Part shown: positions 44,283-53,223 of the stretch, piece by piece
How positions within the stretch are numbered: the first letter of the stretch is position 1
Layout: the number at the start of each line of letters is the position of its first letter
The notes under the pieces: generated by a model
Database searches by the model: none
Seen by the model: the letters and a program-made list of their open reading frames with translations, nothing else
Told to the model about the DNA's origin: nothing
Translations under genes and position numbers: made by a program
NCBI GenBank assembly: GCA_963542545.1
Contig: CAUTWO010000002.1
Coordinates: forward strand, 1 to 64,000
DNA length: 64,000 nucleotides
Source of the DNA: CALISC01 sp963542545
GTDB taxonomy: Bacteria; Bacillota_I; Bacilli_A; Acholeplasmatales; Acholeplasmataceae
Direction of reading: 5' to 3'

Positions 44283-45944
44283 ATGATTTTAAATCAATAC
44301 ATTAATCAAATTCAGGCAGCAGCGCCTGAATTTGATTTAACTGCTCTAGATATCTCTAAAAATCCTGACTTTGACTTAGCCCTGCCGCTTTTTAAACTTG
44401 CTGCTTTAACTAAGCAAAAGCCAGCCGAGATTTTTCTTTCAATTGAACAAAAAATCGCTAATTTAAATATTATTCAAGAACTCGTTTTTTTAAACGGGTT
44501 TTTAAATATTAAACTAAATCAAGATAAGTTTAAAGCAGATTTATTTAAAGTTTTGGTTAAAGAAAACACAAACTTCCCCGTTTTTAAATCAAACAATCGT
44601 AAGTACTTCATTGACTACTCAAGTCCGAATGTTGCAAAGTTTTTCTCAGTTGGCCATCTAAGGTCTACAGTAATTGGAAACTCTCTTAAACAAATCTTAA
44701 AGTGCGCAGGCGCAGAGGTGTATGGTGAAAACTACCTTGGTGACTGGGGAACTCAGTTTGGTAAGATGATTTACGCTTACGAAAACTGGCTAGATACCGA
44801 TGAGTTTCAAAGAAACCCACTTGAGCATTTGCAATCTATGTATGTACGTTTCCACAAGGAAGCTGAAGAGAACCCACAACTTGAAGACAAGGCTCGAGAA
44901 ATTTTTAAAAACCTTGAAGACAGAGACGAGAAATACCTGAAACTTTGGCGCCAATTTAGAGAAATATCTATCGCTGAGTTTTTAAAAGTTTACCGCACAC
45001 TTGGGGTTGAGTTTGAAAATATTTCGGGTGAATCTTTTTACAACGACAAGATGCAGTCAGTTTTAGCCAAACTTAGTGAAATGAAAGTCCTTGAAAAAGA
45101 CGCAGGCGCGAAAATTGTAAGGCTAGGTGAAGACATCCCACCTGCTTTGCTGGTGCGTTCAGACGGTGCTACTCTTTACTTAACTCGTGATCTGACAGCC
45201 CTTGAATACAGAAAAAATCTACATAACTTTACAGACATTTTATACGTTGTTGGAAACGAACAAAAACTGCACTTTGAACAACTAAAAAGATTGACCAAAA
45301 TCTACGGGATTGACACCAACATTACACACGTTGGCTTTGGGCTGGTTTTGACAAACGGCAAGAAAATGTCAACGCGCGAAGGTAAAACCAAAGGTTTAAA
45401 AGCCTTGCTAGATCTTGCGATTTTGGGTGCTAAAAATATAATTTTAGAAAAAAGGCCAGAGACTAAAGAAATTGATTATCTCGCTGAAAAAATCGGAGTT
45501 GGCGCAATTATCTTCAATGACCTTAAAAACGACCGAACCCTGGATTTTGAGTTTAACTTAAACCAAGCCTTGAAGTTTGAAGGCCAAACTGGTCCATATA
45601 TCCAATATACTGTTGTTAGAATCGCTTCTATACTTGAAGGTCAAACACTAGACTTTACTAAGTTTGACTCTAAATATTTAACTAAAGAGTTTTGGCCTGT
45701 GTTAAAATTAATTGATAGTTTTAAAGAAACTATTGAAAAAGCAGCCGAGACCTTAATGCCTTCTACTGTGGCTAAATACTTACTTAATGTGTGCGCTAGT
45801 TTTAATAAACTATACGCCCAAACTCACTTTATAGTTAAGGATAGTTTAGTTCAAAACGCAAACCTATGCTTCCTTTACTTCGTGAGATTAGTTTTAGAAA
45901 AAGGCTTAAAACTACTTGGAATAAGTCCAATTGACAAAATGTAA
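44283..45944 (+). CDS. argS: arginyl-tRNA synthetase
   Basis: 553 residues. N-terminal Add-1 domain, then YSSPNVAKFFSVGHLRST, which contains the GH of the HIGH motif (the first His is Ser, as in several Bacilli), KMSTREGKTKGL in place of KMSKS, and a C-terminal helical anticodon-binding domain. It charges tRNA-Arg. No riboswitch or T-box is visible upstream since it follows the previous gene by six bases. Confidence 0.96.
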   Translation: MILNQYINQIQAAAPEFDLTALDISKNPDFDLALPLFKLAALTKQKPAEIFLSIEQKIANLNIIQELVFLNGFLNIKLNQDKFKADLFKVLVKENTNFPVFKSNNRKYFIDYSSPNVAKFFSVGHLRSTVIGNSLKQILKCAGAEVYGENYLGDWGTQFGKMIYAYENWLDTDEFQRNPLEHLQSMYVRFHKEAEENPQLEDKAREIFKNLEDRDEKYLKLWRQFREISIAEFLKVYRTLGVEFENISGESFYNDKMQSVLAKLSEMKVLEKDAGAKIVRLGEDIPPALLVRSDGATLYLTRDLTALEYRKNLHNFTDILYVVGNEQKLHFEQLKRLTKIYGIDTNITHVGFGLVLTNGKKMSTREGKTKGLKALLDLAILGAKNIILEKRPETKEIDYLAEKIGVGAIIFNDLKNDRTLDFEFNLNQALKFEGQTGPYIQYTVVRIASILEGQTLDFTKFDSKYLTKEFWPVLKLIDSFKETIEKAAETLMPSTVAKYLLNVCASFNKLYAQTHFIVKDSLVQNANLCFLYFVRLVLEKGLKLLGISPIDKM

Positions 45945-45957
45945 ATTTTGTCAAACT

Positions 45958-46042
45958 GCTCGATTGGCGGAATTGGCAGACGCATACGACTCAAAATCGT
46001 ACGGAGAAATCCATATCGGTTCGACCCCGATATCGAGCACCA
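45958..46042 (+). tRNA. tRNA-Leu (anticodon CAA)
   Basis: 85 bases with CCA encoded. Acceptor GCTCGAT/ATCGAGC is perfect. Anticodon stem TACGA/TCGTA with loop CTCAAAA gives CAA. A long variable arm (GGAGAAATCC-like) marks a type II tRNA. It lies 13 bases after argS. Confidence 0.97.
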
Positions 46043-46057
46043 TTTAAAAGATTTTCC

Positions 46058-46088
46058 AAAAAAGCGCTCTTATTGAGTGCTTTTTTTA
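46058..46088 (+). terminator. terminator after tRNA-Leu(CAA)
   Basis: AAAAGCGCTC pairs with GAGTGCTTTT (one G-U) around TTATT, with a long T-run. Confidence 0.85.
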
Positions 46089-46154
46089 TTTTTTTTGAGT
46101 AATTCGCGCGTGTTTTGGCAAGTATATTTGCGAAAAACTAAAAAGGACGCAAAT

Positions 46155-46685
46155 ATGCACAAAAAAATATTTAAAAAAAGATTTACGCTGTATGTATTTT
46201 TAATTGCACTGCAAGTTATTTTGCTTATTTTTTTCACAACTTTCTTTATCTTAAGACAAAATAGACTAAAGCCTGCAAAGCAAGGTAAAGAAATTAAGTT
46301 TTTTGATGTAAAAATTATGGGTGAAGTTAAGTTTCCAGGAACTTATCGAGTAATGAAAGGAACAGAACTAGCATCTGTTTTAAACTACGCAGGCGGATAC
46401 ACGGAAAACGCAGTCAGAGACCTAGCCGAACAGACTAAAATTGACCGAAACCGTACTTTTTTAGTAAAAACTGACACAAAAGGCAAAATCACCAAAACTT
46501 ATAACTTAAATACAGTTACCTATAGACAGCTGGTTGAAATTCCAAAAATTACTGAAGAAATTGCGACTAACATCTTAGTTAAACAAAGAACTACTCAATT
46601 TAAATCAGTTGAGGAACTACTTGAAATAAAAGGTATAGGCCCAAAAACCTTTGAACAAATTAAACCCTACTTTTTTGCAGATTAA
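46155..46685 (+). CDS. comEA: competence protein ComEA
   Basis: 176 residues: N-terminal membrane helix (~13-35), an SLBB-like domain (VKIMGEVKFPGTYRV to YAGG), and a C-terminal double helix-hairpin-helix (EIKGIGPKTFEQIKPYF) that binds DNA. It captures DNA at the cell surface for uptake via ComEC. ATG at 46155 follows AAAGGA; the ORF extends upstream only into the tRNA terminator. It overlaps comEC by about 35 bases. Confidence 0.93.
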   Translation: MHKKIFKKRFTLYVFLIALQVILLIFFTTFFILRQNRLKPAKQGKEIKFFDVKIMGEVKFPGTYRVMKGTELASVLNYAGGYTENAVRDLAEQTKIDRNRTFLVKTDTKGKITKTYNLNTVTYRQLVEIPKITEEIATNILVKQRTTQFKSVEELLEIKGIGPKTFEQIKPYFFAD

Positions 46686-48615
46686 AAATAAACTTTACTT
46701 AATTTTTCCGCTTACCGCAATTTTTTTAGTAGCCTTAAAATTTCCACTTTTTTTACTGATTTTACTTCCTTATATTTACTTTGCTAGAAAAGTAGTTTCG
46801 CACAAATTAGTATTTTCCGTACTTTTATTTTTTGGACTGATTTACTTGCTTAATTACTTACTTTTTAGTTATCCATATTTTGGCAATTACTACTATTGTT
46901 TTAAAAAATCGAGAGATACCGCTTACTTAACAAACGGTTTTACTCGGCTTGCTGTGTACGCTGAGTCAGACCTTCAGGTTGGTGATTTTATTAAAATAGA
47001 TTCGCGTTTTTACTTTGCAAGAGAAGTAGATTTAAATCAGTTTTCAAAACAAATTGCGGGACACTACTACATTAGACACAGTGCATCTAGGTTTAGTTTA
47101 AAATATCTTTATTATTCGTATTATTTGTCTAAATATTTGACACTTTTCCCTGAAAACACCAAAACTTGGCTCTCAACGTTTTTGCTGGCAGAAAATACTG
47201 CTGACCTAGATACACGCAGACTAATTTCTGGATATGGATTGACTTCAGTAATTTCTGCAAGCGGTCTTTTTACCGCATTTTTAATTACTTTAATTAAAAA
47301 AGTTTTTAATTATTTTTCGGTAAGCGAAAAAAAGCAGTTAATTTTTTTAACTGTTTTTTTATTTTGGATGCACTTTTCCAATCCCAAAGCCAGCAGTTTT
47401 AAGTTTGCCTTTTTTTACTTAATTTATTTAACTGCAAACTTAAAAAAAATTAAAATCAGTAAAATTAACGCACTTTCTTTAACTGGTCTGGCAGCATTTG
47501 TCTTAAATCCTTTTTCAGTATTTAACTACGGATTTGTTTTAACTTATTTAATTTCGTTTTTTTCAATTTTAAATAAAGTAAACTTCAAATGGCAGCAGGG
47601 CTTTTTTAAAGGAAAAATCAAATCAAGTATTTATTTTTATTTAATTATTTTTCCGCTGAGTGTGAACTTTGGTGGCAAACTCAATTTAGTCACCTTGTTT
47701 TTAAGTAGTTTTATTTTACAGTTTTTAACTTATTTTTATTTTCCTTTAATTATAATTTTACTATTTTTTTATCCCTTTGCATATGCTTTAGAATATCCTT
47801 ATAGGGCGATTTTAACATTATTTAAGCATTCCAGAATGAACTTCTTAGAACTGAGTTTTCCTGAGTTTTCACCTTACTTACTTGCGCTTTATTATCTACT
47901 TTTAATATACTTAGTTTTTAGAAAAACTACCTATGTTTATCTAAAAAAATACATGTTTCTTTTTGCGTTAGTTTTATTTAAAATAAAGTTTTTACTCACA
48001 CCTTTACCCTGTTTAAAAACTGTACAAGAAAGCAATACAACGGCGATGATTTTAATTTCAAATGCTAAAGTCACACTCATCAATCCTGCAAGCAAAACCC
48101 TTAGCACATTTAAGAAGCTTGGGCTTGTTTTTGAACCTGAAGTAATTTACACAGACCTATTTTATTTTGAAAAAGAGTTATTTGCCTTAAACGAAATTAA
48201 CCCAAGTAAATTTTACTTTACAAAACTTCCAAAAACTGTGCAAGATAACTACTATTTTTTGCCAAATAATTTTCAAATTGGGAAATTTGAGTTAAATTTG
48301 CTGCACACAACTAAAACTTATGAACACACTAGCAACCGAGGTCCGGTGTTAGAACTAAAACACAAAAAAGTTTCGTTAGTTTTTCTAAACTCAGCAACTC
48401 AATCAAAACTTAACTTATTTTTATCCGAACACAAAGACTTAAAACCTACTCATATTTTTGCAAGACCAAATAGTGCTGCGACTGAACCTTATTTTCAAAA
48501 CAAGTTGCGCTATGTTAAAAACATAGCAACCACTAAAACTGTAGATACCTATTTTTTAACTAAAAACTCAGTCTTTAGATATAGCGAGCGATACATGCTT
48601 TTACAAAAACTCTAA
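46651..48615 (+). CDS. comEC: DNA uptake channel ComEC/Rec2 with degenerate C-terminal domain
   Basis: About 650 residues. N-terminal membrane helices and small domain, the central competence domain with STFLLAENTADLDTRRLI and SVISASGLFTAF (counterpart of HLLAISGLH), more helices, and a C-terminal domain (~residues 465-650) shaped like a metallo-beta-lactamase but without its HxHxDH metal site. It carries single-stranded DNA across the membrane. The start is uncertain: a TTG at 46651 or TTG 46675, both inside comEA. Confidence 0.85.
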   Translation: MNKLNPTFLQIKNKLYLIFPLTAIFLVALKFPLFLLILLPYIYFARKVVSHKLVFSVLLFFGLIYLLNYLLFSYPYFGNYYYCFKKSRDTAYLTNGFTRLAVYAESDLQVGDFIKIDSRFYFAREVDLNQFSKQIAGHYYIRHSASRFSLKYLYYSYYLSKYLTLFPENTKTWLSTFLLAENTADLDTRRLISGYGLTSVISASGLFTAFLITLIKKVFNYFSVSEKKQLIFLTVFLFWMHFSNPKASSFKFAFFYLIYLTANLKKIKISKINALSLTGLAAFVLNPFSVFNYGFVLTYLISFFSILNKVNFKWQQGFFKGKIKSSIYFYLIIFPLSVNFGGKLNLVTLFLSSFILQFLTYFYFPLIIILLFFYPFAYALEYPYRAILTLFKHSRMNFLELSFPEFSPYLLALYYLLLIYLVFRKTTYVYLKKYMFLFALVLFKIKFLLTPLPCLKTVQESNTTAMILISNAKVTLINPASKTLSTFKKLGLVFEPEVIYTDLFYFEKELFALNEINPSKFYFTKLPKTVQDNYYFLPNNFQIGKFELNLLHTTKTYEHTSNRGPVLELKHKKVSLVFLNSATQSKLNLFLSEHKDLKPTHIFARPNSAATEPYFQNKLRYVKNIATTKTVDTYFLTKNSVFRYSERYMLLQKL

Positions 48616-48679
48616 AACTATAACTTTACTTAAAAAACCTACCAAAAAAGTAAAAAACGACCTGATTTTGGGCTAAAAA

Positions 48680-48688
48680 TGTTATAAT
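48680..48688 (+). promoter_or_regulatory. extended -10 promoter for pnp
   Basis: TGT-TATAAT 28 bases before the start codon; no clear -35. Confidence 0.6.
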
Positions 48689-48715
48689 TAAGCAGTTAAA
48701 TCAAGGAGAAAAAAT

Positions 48716-50839
48716 ATGAAAAAAGTCTTTTCAACTACGATCGGTGGTCGTAGCCTAAGAGTAGAGATTGGCGAAGTTGCTAAACAAGCGCAAGCCTCTG
48801 CTTTAGTTTATTATGGAGATACTTGTGTGCTGTCTACAGTTTGTTCAAAAGCAAATGAAAACCCACTACAAGATTTCTTTCCATTAATGGTAATTTACCA
48901 AGAAAAAAAATACGCTGGTGGTAAAATTCCTGGCAACTTTATGCGAAGAGAAGGAAAAGGTTCTGAATACGAAACTTTAATGTCTAGACTAATTGACAGA
49001 CCAATTCGCCCGCTTTTCAAAGAAGGATATAAAGATGAAGTTCAGGTTGTCAACACTGTAATGTCTTTTGATGAAGCCTGTTCAGCACCACTTACTGCTA
49101 TGCTAGGTTCATCTATTGCCTTGTCTGTATCTTCACTGCCTTTTGAAGGACCAATTGCTGGTGTAACTGTTGGTATGATTGACGGTCAGTTTGTAATCAA
49201 TCCATCTATTGCTGATTTAGAAAAATCTAGCTTAAACTTAACAGTTGCTGGTACTAAAGACGCTATTAACATGGTAGAAGCTGGAGCAAATGAGTTAAGC
49301 GAAGAGACAATGGTTGAAGCAATTTTATTTGCGCACGCTGAAATTAAGAAAATCTGTGCATTCATTTCTTCAATTCAAGCAGAAATCGGAGAGGCTAAAA
49401 AACCAGTTGAAATCACTGTATATAACCCTAAATTAGTTGGTGAACTTGAGAAAAACTATGCTAAAAAAATCAAAACCGCACTTTTGGTTTTTGACAAACA
49501 AGAACGCGACCTAGCATTAGAATCTTTGAGAGCTGAAGTCATTGAACTTTACTCAAAACAATACGATAAATTAAATTTAGACGAAGATACTCGCAAACTT
49601 TACGATAACGAAGTATTTTTAGCATACGAAGACTTAGTTAAAATTGAGTTTAGAAAACTTATCACTGTTGACAAAATCCGTCCTGACTCAAGAAAAGTCA
49701 AAGAAATTCGCCCACTTTCATCAAGACTAGACATTTTGCCAAGAGCCCACGGCTCTGCGCTGTTTACTCGCGGACAAACTCAATCATTAGCAGTTTTAAC
49801 TTTAGGTGGCGAAAAAGACAAACAAATTATTGATGACCTTGGATTTGAAGAAGACAAGAGATTTACACTACACTACAATTTCCCTCCTTACTCAGTTGGT
49901 GAAACCGGCAGATACGGAGCACCTGGCCGTAGAGAAATCGGACACGGTACTTTAGCACGTCGTGCAATTCTTCCAATGCTTCCATCTGAAGAAGAATTCC
50001 CATACACTGTGCGTTTAGTTTCAGAAATTCTGGAATCTAACGGTTCGTCTTCAATGGCAACAGTTTGTGGTTCAACTTTAGCCTTAATGGCAGGTGGTGT
50101 ACCTTTAAAATCACCGGTTGCAGGTATTGCAATGGGTCTAATTAAAGAAGGTAAAAACTACACAATTTTAACTGACATTCAAGGCATGGAAGACCACCTT
50201 GGCGACATGGACTTCAAAGTTGCCGGAACAAAGACAGGTATTACCGCATTGCAAATGGACATTAAAATTGACGGAATTGATAAAGCCATTTTAACCGAGG
50301 CTTTAGCCGACGCTAAAGAAGCGCGTTTTGCTTTACTTGCACATATGCAAACTACCATCGCTGAGCCAAGAAAAGAAGTTGCAGACTGCGCACCACATGT
50401 CAAAGTTCTAAACATCAACCCAGATAAAATTAAAGATGTAATTGGCAGTGGTGGCAAAGTGATTAACCAAATCATTCAAGATTGTGGAAACTGTGATATT
50501 GAAATTTCTCAAGACGGAAAAGTGATAATTAGACACCCTGAGGCTAAATACATCCAAATGGCTTACGACAAGGTATATAACTTAACTCGCGAAGTTGAAG
50601 TTGGTGCAGTTTACGAAGCGAAAGTTACCAGAATTGAAAAATATGGGGCTTTTGTTGAACTTTGGCCAGGTACAGAAGGTTTAATGCACATCTCTCAAAT
50701 CGCGCTTGAACGCATTGAAAAAGTAGAAGACGTGCTTTCACTTGGCGACCAAATCTTAGTTAAATGTATCGGCGTTGACGAAAAAGGTAGAGTTGACCTT
50801 TCCAGAAAAGAAGTTTTAAAGAAAAACAAAACTAAATAG
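48716..50839 (+). CDS. pnp: polynucleotide phosphorylase
   Basis: 707 residues. Two RNase PH domains (GGRSLRVEIGEVAKQA, RREGKGSEYETLMSRLIDRPIRP split across the first; RGQTQSLAVLTLG and GAPGRREIGHG in the second), then KH (VIGSGGKVINQII) and S1 (GAVYEAKVTRIEKYGAFVEL). It degrades RNA 3'-5' using phosphate. CAAGGAG precedes the ATG. rpsO is not upstream as in Bacillus. Confidence 0.98.
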   Translation: MKKVFSTTIGGRSLRVEIGEVAKQAQASALVYYGDTCVLSTVCSKANENPLQDFFPLMVIYQEKKYAGGKIPGNFMRREGKGSEYETLMSRLIDRPIRPLFKEGYKDEVQVVNTVMSFDEACSAPLTAMLGSSIALSVSSLPFEGPIAGVTVGMIDGQFVINPSIADLEKSSLNLTVAGTKDAINMVEAGANELSEETMVEAILFAHAEIKKICAFISSIQAEIGEAKKPVEITVYNPKLVGELEKNYAKKIKTALLVFDKQERDLALESLRAEVIELYSKQYDKLNLDEDTRKLYDNEVFLAYEDLVKIEFRKLITVDKIRPDSRKVKEIRPLSSRLDILPRAHGSALFTRGQTQSLAVLTLGGEKDKQIIDDLGFEEDKRFTLHYNFPPYSVGETGRYGAPGRREIGHGTLARRAILPMLPSEEEFPYTVRLVSEILESNGSSSMATVCGSTLALMAGGVPLKSPVAGIAMGLIKEGKNYTILTDIQGMEDHLGDMDFKVAGTKTGITALQMDIKIDGIDKAILTEALADAKEARFALLAHMQTTIAEPRKEVADCAPHVKVLNINPDKIKDVIGSGGKVINQIIQDCGNCDIEISQDGKVIIRHPEAKYIQMAYDKVYNLTREVEVGAVYEAKVTRIEKYGAFVELWPGTEGLMHISQIALERIEKVEDVLSLGDQILVKCIGVDEKGRVDLSRKEVLKKNKTK

Positions 50840-50850
50840 GTTCTATAAGT

Positions 50851-51175
50851 AAAAAAAATACACAGACAATCGAGCGGAAACGTTAGGAAAGTCCATGCTA
50901 GCACTGGCTGTGATGCCAGTAGTGATTGTGCCAAGGCAATAAATAACCTTGGGCAAGGCAACGCACTGCCTTGACGACGAAATGTTTATTTTCATAAAGT
51001 GCCACAGAGACGAGTTGATTTAGTTCAAGTGAAACGGGTAAACTCCACAAGCTAGAAACCCAAATTTTGGTAGGGGAACCGCTTTTGTTTCAAATTAAGA
51101 AGAGACAAACGGAATGCATATGCATTAGATAAATGATTGTTTAAATACAGAACATGGCTTATTATGTATTTTTTT
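50851..51175 (+). ncRNA. rnpB: RNase P RNA
   Basis: Conserved blocks are clear in order: GAGCGGAAACGTTAGGAAAG and TCCATGCT near the 5' end, CACAGAGACGAG, GTGAAACGGGTAAACTCCAC, AGAAACCCAAA with GGTAGGGGAACC, and 3' ACAGAACATGGCTTA. The 5' A-rich TAC pairs with the 3' GTATTTTTT (P1) and CAATCG with TGATTG-type sequence (P2). About 325 bases, shorter than the ~400 of Bacillus. It processes tRNA 5' ends. It lies just after pnp. Confidence 0.95.
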
Positions 51176-51180
51176 AAAAA

Positions 51181-51226
51181 CGACTGCTTTGTAAAGAGTT
51201 TAACTTTGCAGGCAGTCATTTTTATT
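51181..51226 (+). terminator. terminator after rnpB
   Basis: GACTGC pairs with GCAGTC, and TGTAAAG with CTTTGCA inside, around a short loop, followed by a T-rich stretch. Confidence 0.85.
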
Positions 51227-51287
51227 TACTAATCTAAATAATATACACAAATAATTTTTATTTTTTTAAAACTTAAAGAGGTGAAAA

Positions 51288-52108
51288 ATGTTAATCCAAT
51301 TAATTTTTATATGTTTAATAGTTTTGCTTTTAGCACTAATTTTTTTAGCCTTTTTAATTAGTTCGCTAAGAAGAAAGCAATATTATGATTTTGTTGATAA
51401 ACATAGTTTAGGTTTGAAGAAATTAAGAGAACTTAATTTAGAGTATCAGTTTCTTAAAGTTGAAAACTTTAATTTAAAAAAAATTTATGATAACAAGCAT
51501 TTTTTTGAAATTGTTCAACCTGTTGACTTTTTAATTTATGAGTTAAGGTTTTTAAAAGAAAAAGTGAAAGAAAAAATACAAAACGCTAAGACTAATCAAA
51601 AAAACACGAAATTTATTTAAAAAAGGTTAAAAACGAATGTCTGATTTTTGACTTCGACACAGCTATACCTTTCAAAAACACACAATATTTAAAACAGGTG
51701 TTAACCGATGTCATGTCTAAAGGAGTTAAAAAACCAGTTACTGAGTTTACTATTTTAGTTGAAATCTACCGGTCTTTATTAAACGGTCGTCTAGTTAGCT
51801 ATAAAAAAGACAAATTTGATAGTGAGACAATTGTTGAACTTATCGGAATGATTGAAGAAAAACGAGGAGATTATTATTTGAATCCAGAAATCTGGGACTC
51901 AATTACTAAAGTAGAAAGAGCACGCGTTTCTAATAAAGTTAGATTTGCTATTTATGCACGCGATAACTATCGTTGTGTTAAATGTGGCGATACCGAAGAC
52001 TTAGAAATTGACCATATATATCCAATTTCTAAAGGTGGCAAAAGCGATTTAAATAATTTACAAACGCTTTGTCATCACTGCAATTACCGAAAAGGCAACC
52101 GCATTTAG
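51288..52108 (+). pseudogene. membrane-anchored HNH endonuclease, broken by one frameshift
   Basis: Read as one gene, about 273 residues: N-terminal membrane helix (~3-26), a helical region with HSLGLKKLRELN and DFLIYELRFLK, and a C-terminal HNH nuclease with ARDNYRCVKCG, LEIDHIYPISKGG and TLCHHCNYRKG. The first frame stops at 51618-51620. The second frame is open from 51596 and continues at the right place (KKHEIYLKKVKN). One missing base in the A7 run at 51598-51604 explains the break. Such proteins (TM plus HNH) are widespread in Firmicutes with unknown role. A ribosome site AGAGGTG precedes the ATG. Confidence 0.75.
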
Positions 52109-52132
52109 ATAAAAGAAACCAGTTCATAATCG

Positions 52133-52594
52133 TTATTTAGCGTAGTAGACAATTAAAAGAATAATAAAAACTAAAAAGTGCGTTAAAGCGATTAAGAAAT
52201 TAGAAATATAGTAGAAACGCTTAATTGGTTTTTCTGTCCATCTTTGGCAGTATTCAAAATAAGTCTCTCCCAGTTTTTGTCCAGTTAAGACCGTAAAAAA
52301 AGACTTTGTTCCGTAAAAAAGAGGAGACAGTATATTTTTGTTGGCCATCAAAATCACCCAACCAATAAAGAAAACAAAAACCGTTGAAATAGTAAAGGCA
52401 TTCAGCCAACTTGTAAGACTGTAGCTGCTTTGCCAGTTTAGTGCTAAATAAACAATTAACGCTGAAAAAATCAATTCAAAAAACAGTGCAAAAAGGTAAC
52501 CTGCTTCTAAGAACGTAAAATTTTTTTCTTTTAACTTAACGAAATAAGTTTGTTTAACTCTGTTTAACTTAAGTTGGTCTACATCGCATCGCAT
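52133..52594 (-). CDS. hypothetical membrane protein, DUF3899-like
   Basis: 153 residues with three to four membrane helices (~32-52, 68-85, 130-150). The middle part, FFIGWVILMANKNILSPLFYG, recalls DUF3899 proteins, at low certainty. It overlaps the end of maf by 16 bases, so it is expressed with it. Function unknown. Confidence 0.65.
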   Translation of the reverse strand: MRCDVDQLKLNRVKQTYFVKLKEKNFTFLEAGYLFALFFELIFSALIVYLALNWQSSYSLTSWLNAFTISTVFVFFIGWVILMANKNILSPLFYGTKSFFTVLTGQKLGETYFEYCQRWTEKPIKRFYYISNFLIALTHFLVFIILLIVYYAK

Positions 52595-53151
52595 TTTAAA
52601 ATTTCCCCAATTTTATTTAAAGCAGCCGTTGGCATACCAACTACATTTAAGTAGTCTCCAGTAATTTTTTCAATTAAATTGTTTTCCTTATCTTGTATAC
52701 CGTATCCACCCGCCTTATCAAAAGGTTTAGTGAGTTCTATGTATTTCTGAATTTCGGCTTCGCTATTTTTCTTAAAATAAACGTAAGTTGTTACTTGAAA
52801 CGAATAGACTTTGGTTTTGTGAATTATTGCCACTCCGCTAACTACTATGTGCTTTTTACCATTTAACTTTTTTAACATCTCAAAGCAACGCTCAGCGGTT
52901 TCTGGTTTTTCTAAAATTTCGTTTTTCAAAACTACTGTGGTATCTGTTGCCAATACTATATCGCCTTGAGATAAGTTTTCTTCTTCCAGAACAGATTTTG
53001 CTTTAAAATAAGCCTGTATAGTCGCGTAACTACGCCAATTTACAGCACTTATTTTACTTTCATCCCAACTTGGTTTAATGGCTTTAAAATCAAAATTATG
53101 TTCAGTTAAAATTTGAATTCTACGTGGTGATTGACTGGCTAAAATTAACAT
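52579..53151 (-). CDS. maf: Maf-family nucleoside triphosphate pyrophosphatase
   Basis: 190 residues. Signature ASQSPRRIQIL near the N-terminus, ATDTTVVLKN, KPETAERCFEML and the GGYGIQDK motif, with the catalytic acid in ATD. Maf enzymes hydrolyse dTTP/UTP or modified nucleotides and can arrest septation when abundant. AAGAGGTA precedes the ATG. It diverges from tilS. Confidence 0.94.
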   Translation of the reverse strand: MLILASQSPRRIQILTEHNFDFKAIKPSWDESKISAVNWRSYATIQAYFKAKSVLEEENLSQGDIVLATDTTVVLKNEILEKPETAERCFEMLKKLNGKKHIVVSGVAIIHKTKVYSFQVTTYVYFKKNSEAEIQKYIELTKPFDKAGGYGIQDKENNLIEKITGDYLNVVGMPTAALNKIGEILKCDAM

Positions 53152-53190
53152 AATTACCTCTTGTTTTTGTGAAAAACACCTATCTGGCTT

Positions 53191-53199
53191 GTGTTATAA
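53191..53199 (+). promoter_or_regulatory. extended -10 promoter for tilS operon
   Basis: TGT-TATAAT 25 bases before the start codon; no good -35. Confidence 0.6.
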
Positions 53200-53223
53200 T
53201 ATTATATATTAAATAAAGAAATT

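Noticed and set aside
51637..51652. ATG TCT GAT TTT TGA C looked like a prfB-style programmed +1 frameshift opening the HNH gene
   Set aside because: The downstream frame is open further upstream to 51596 and joins better to the 110-residue ORF at the A7 run, giving a typical TM-HNH protein; the short ATG reading is not needed.
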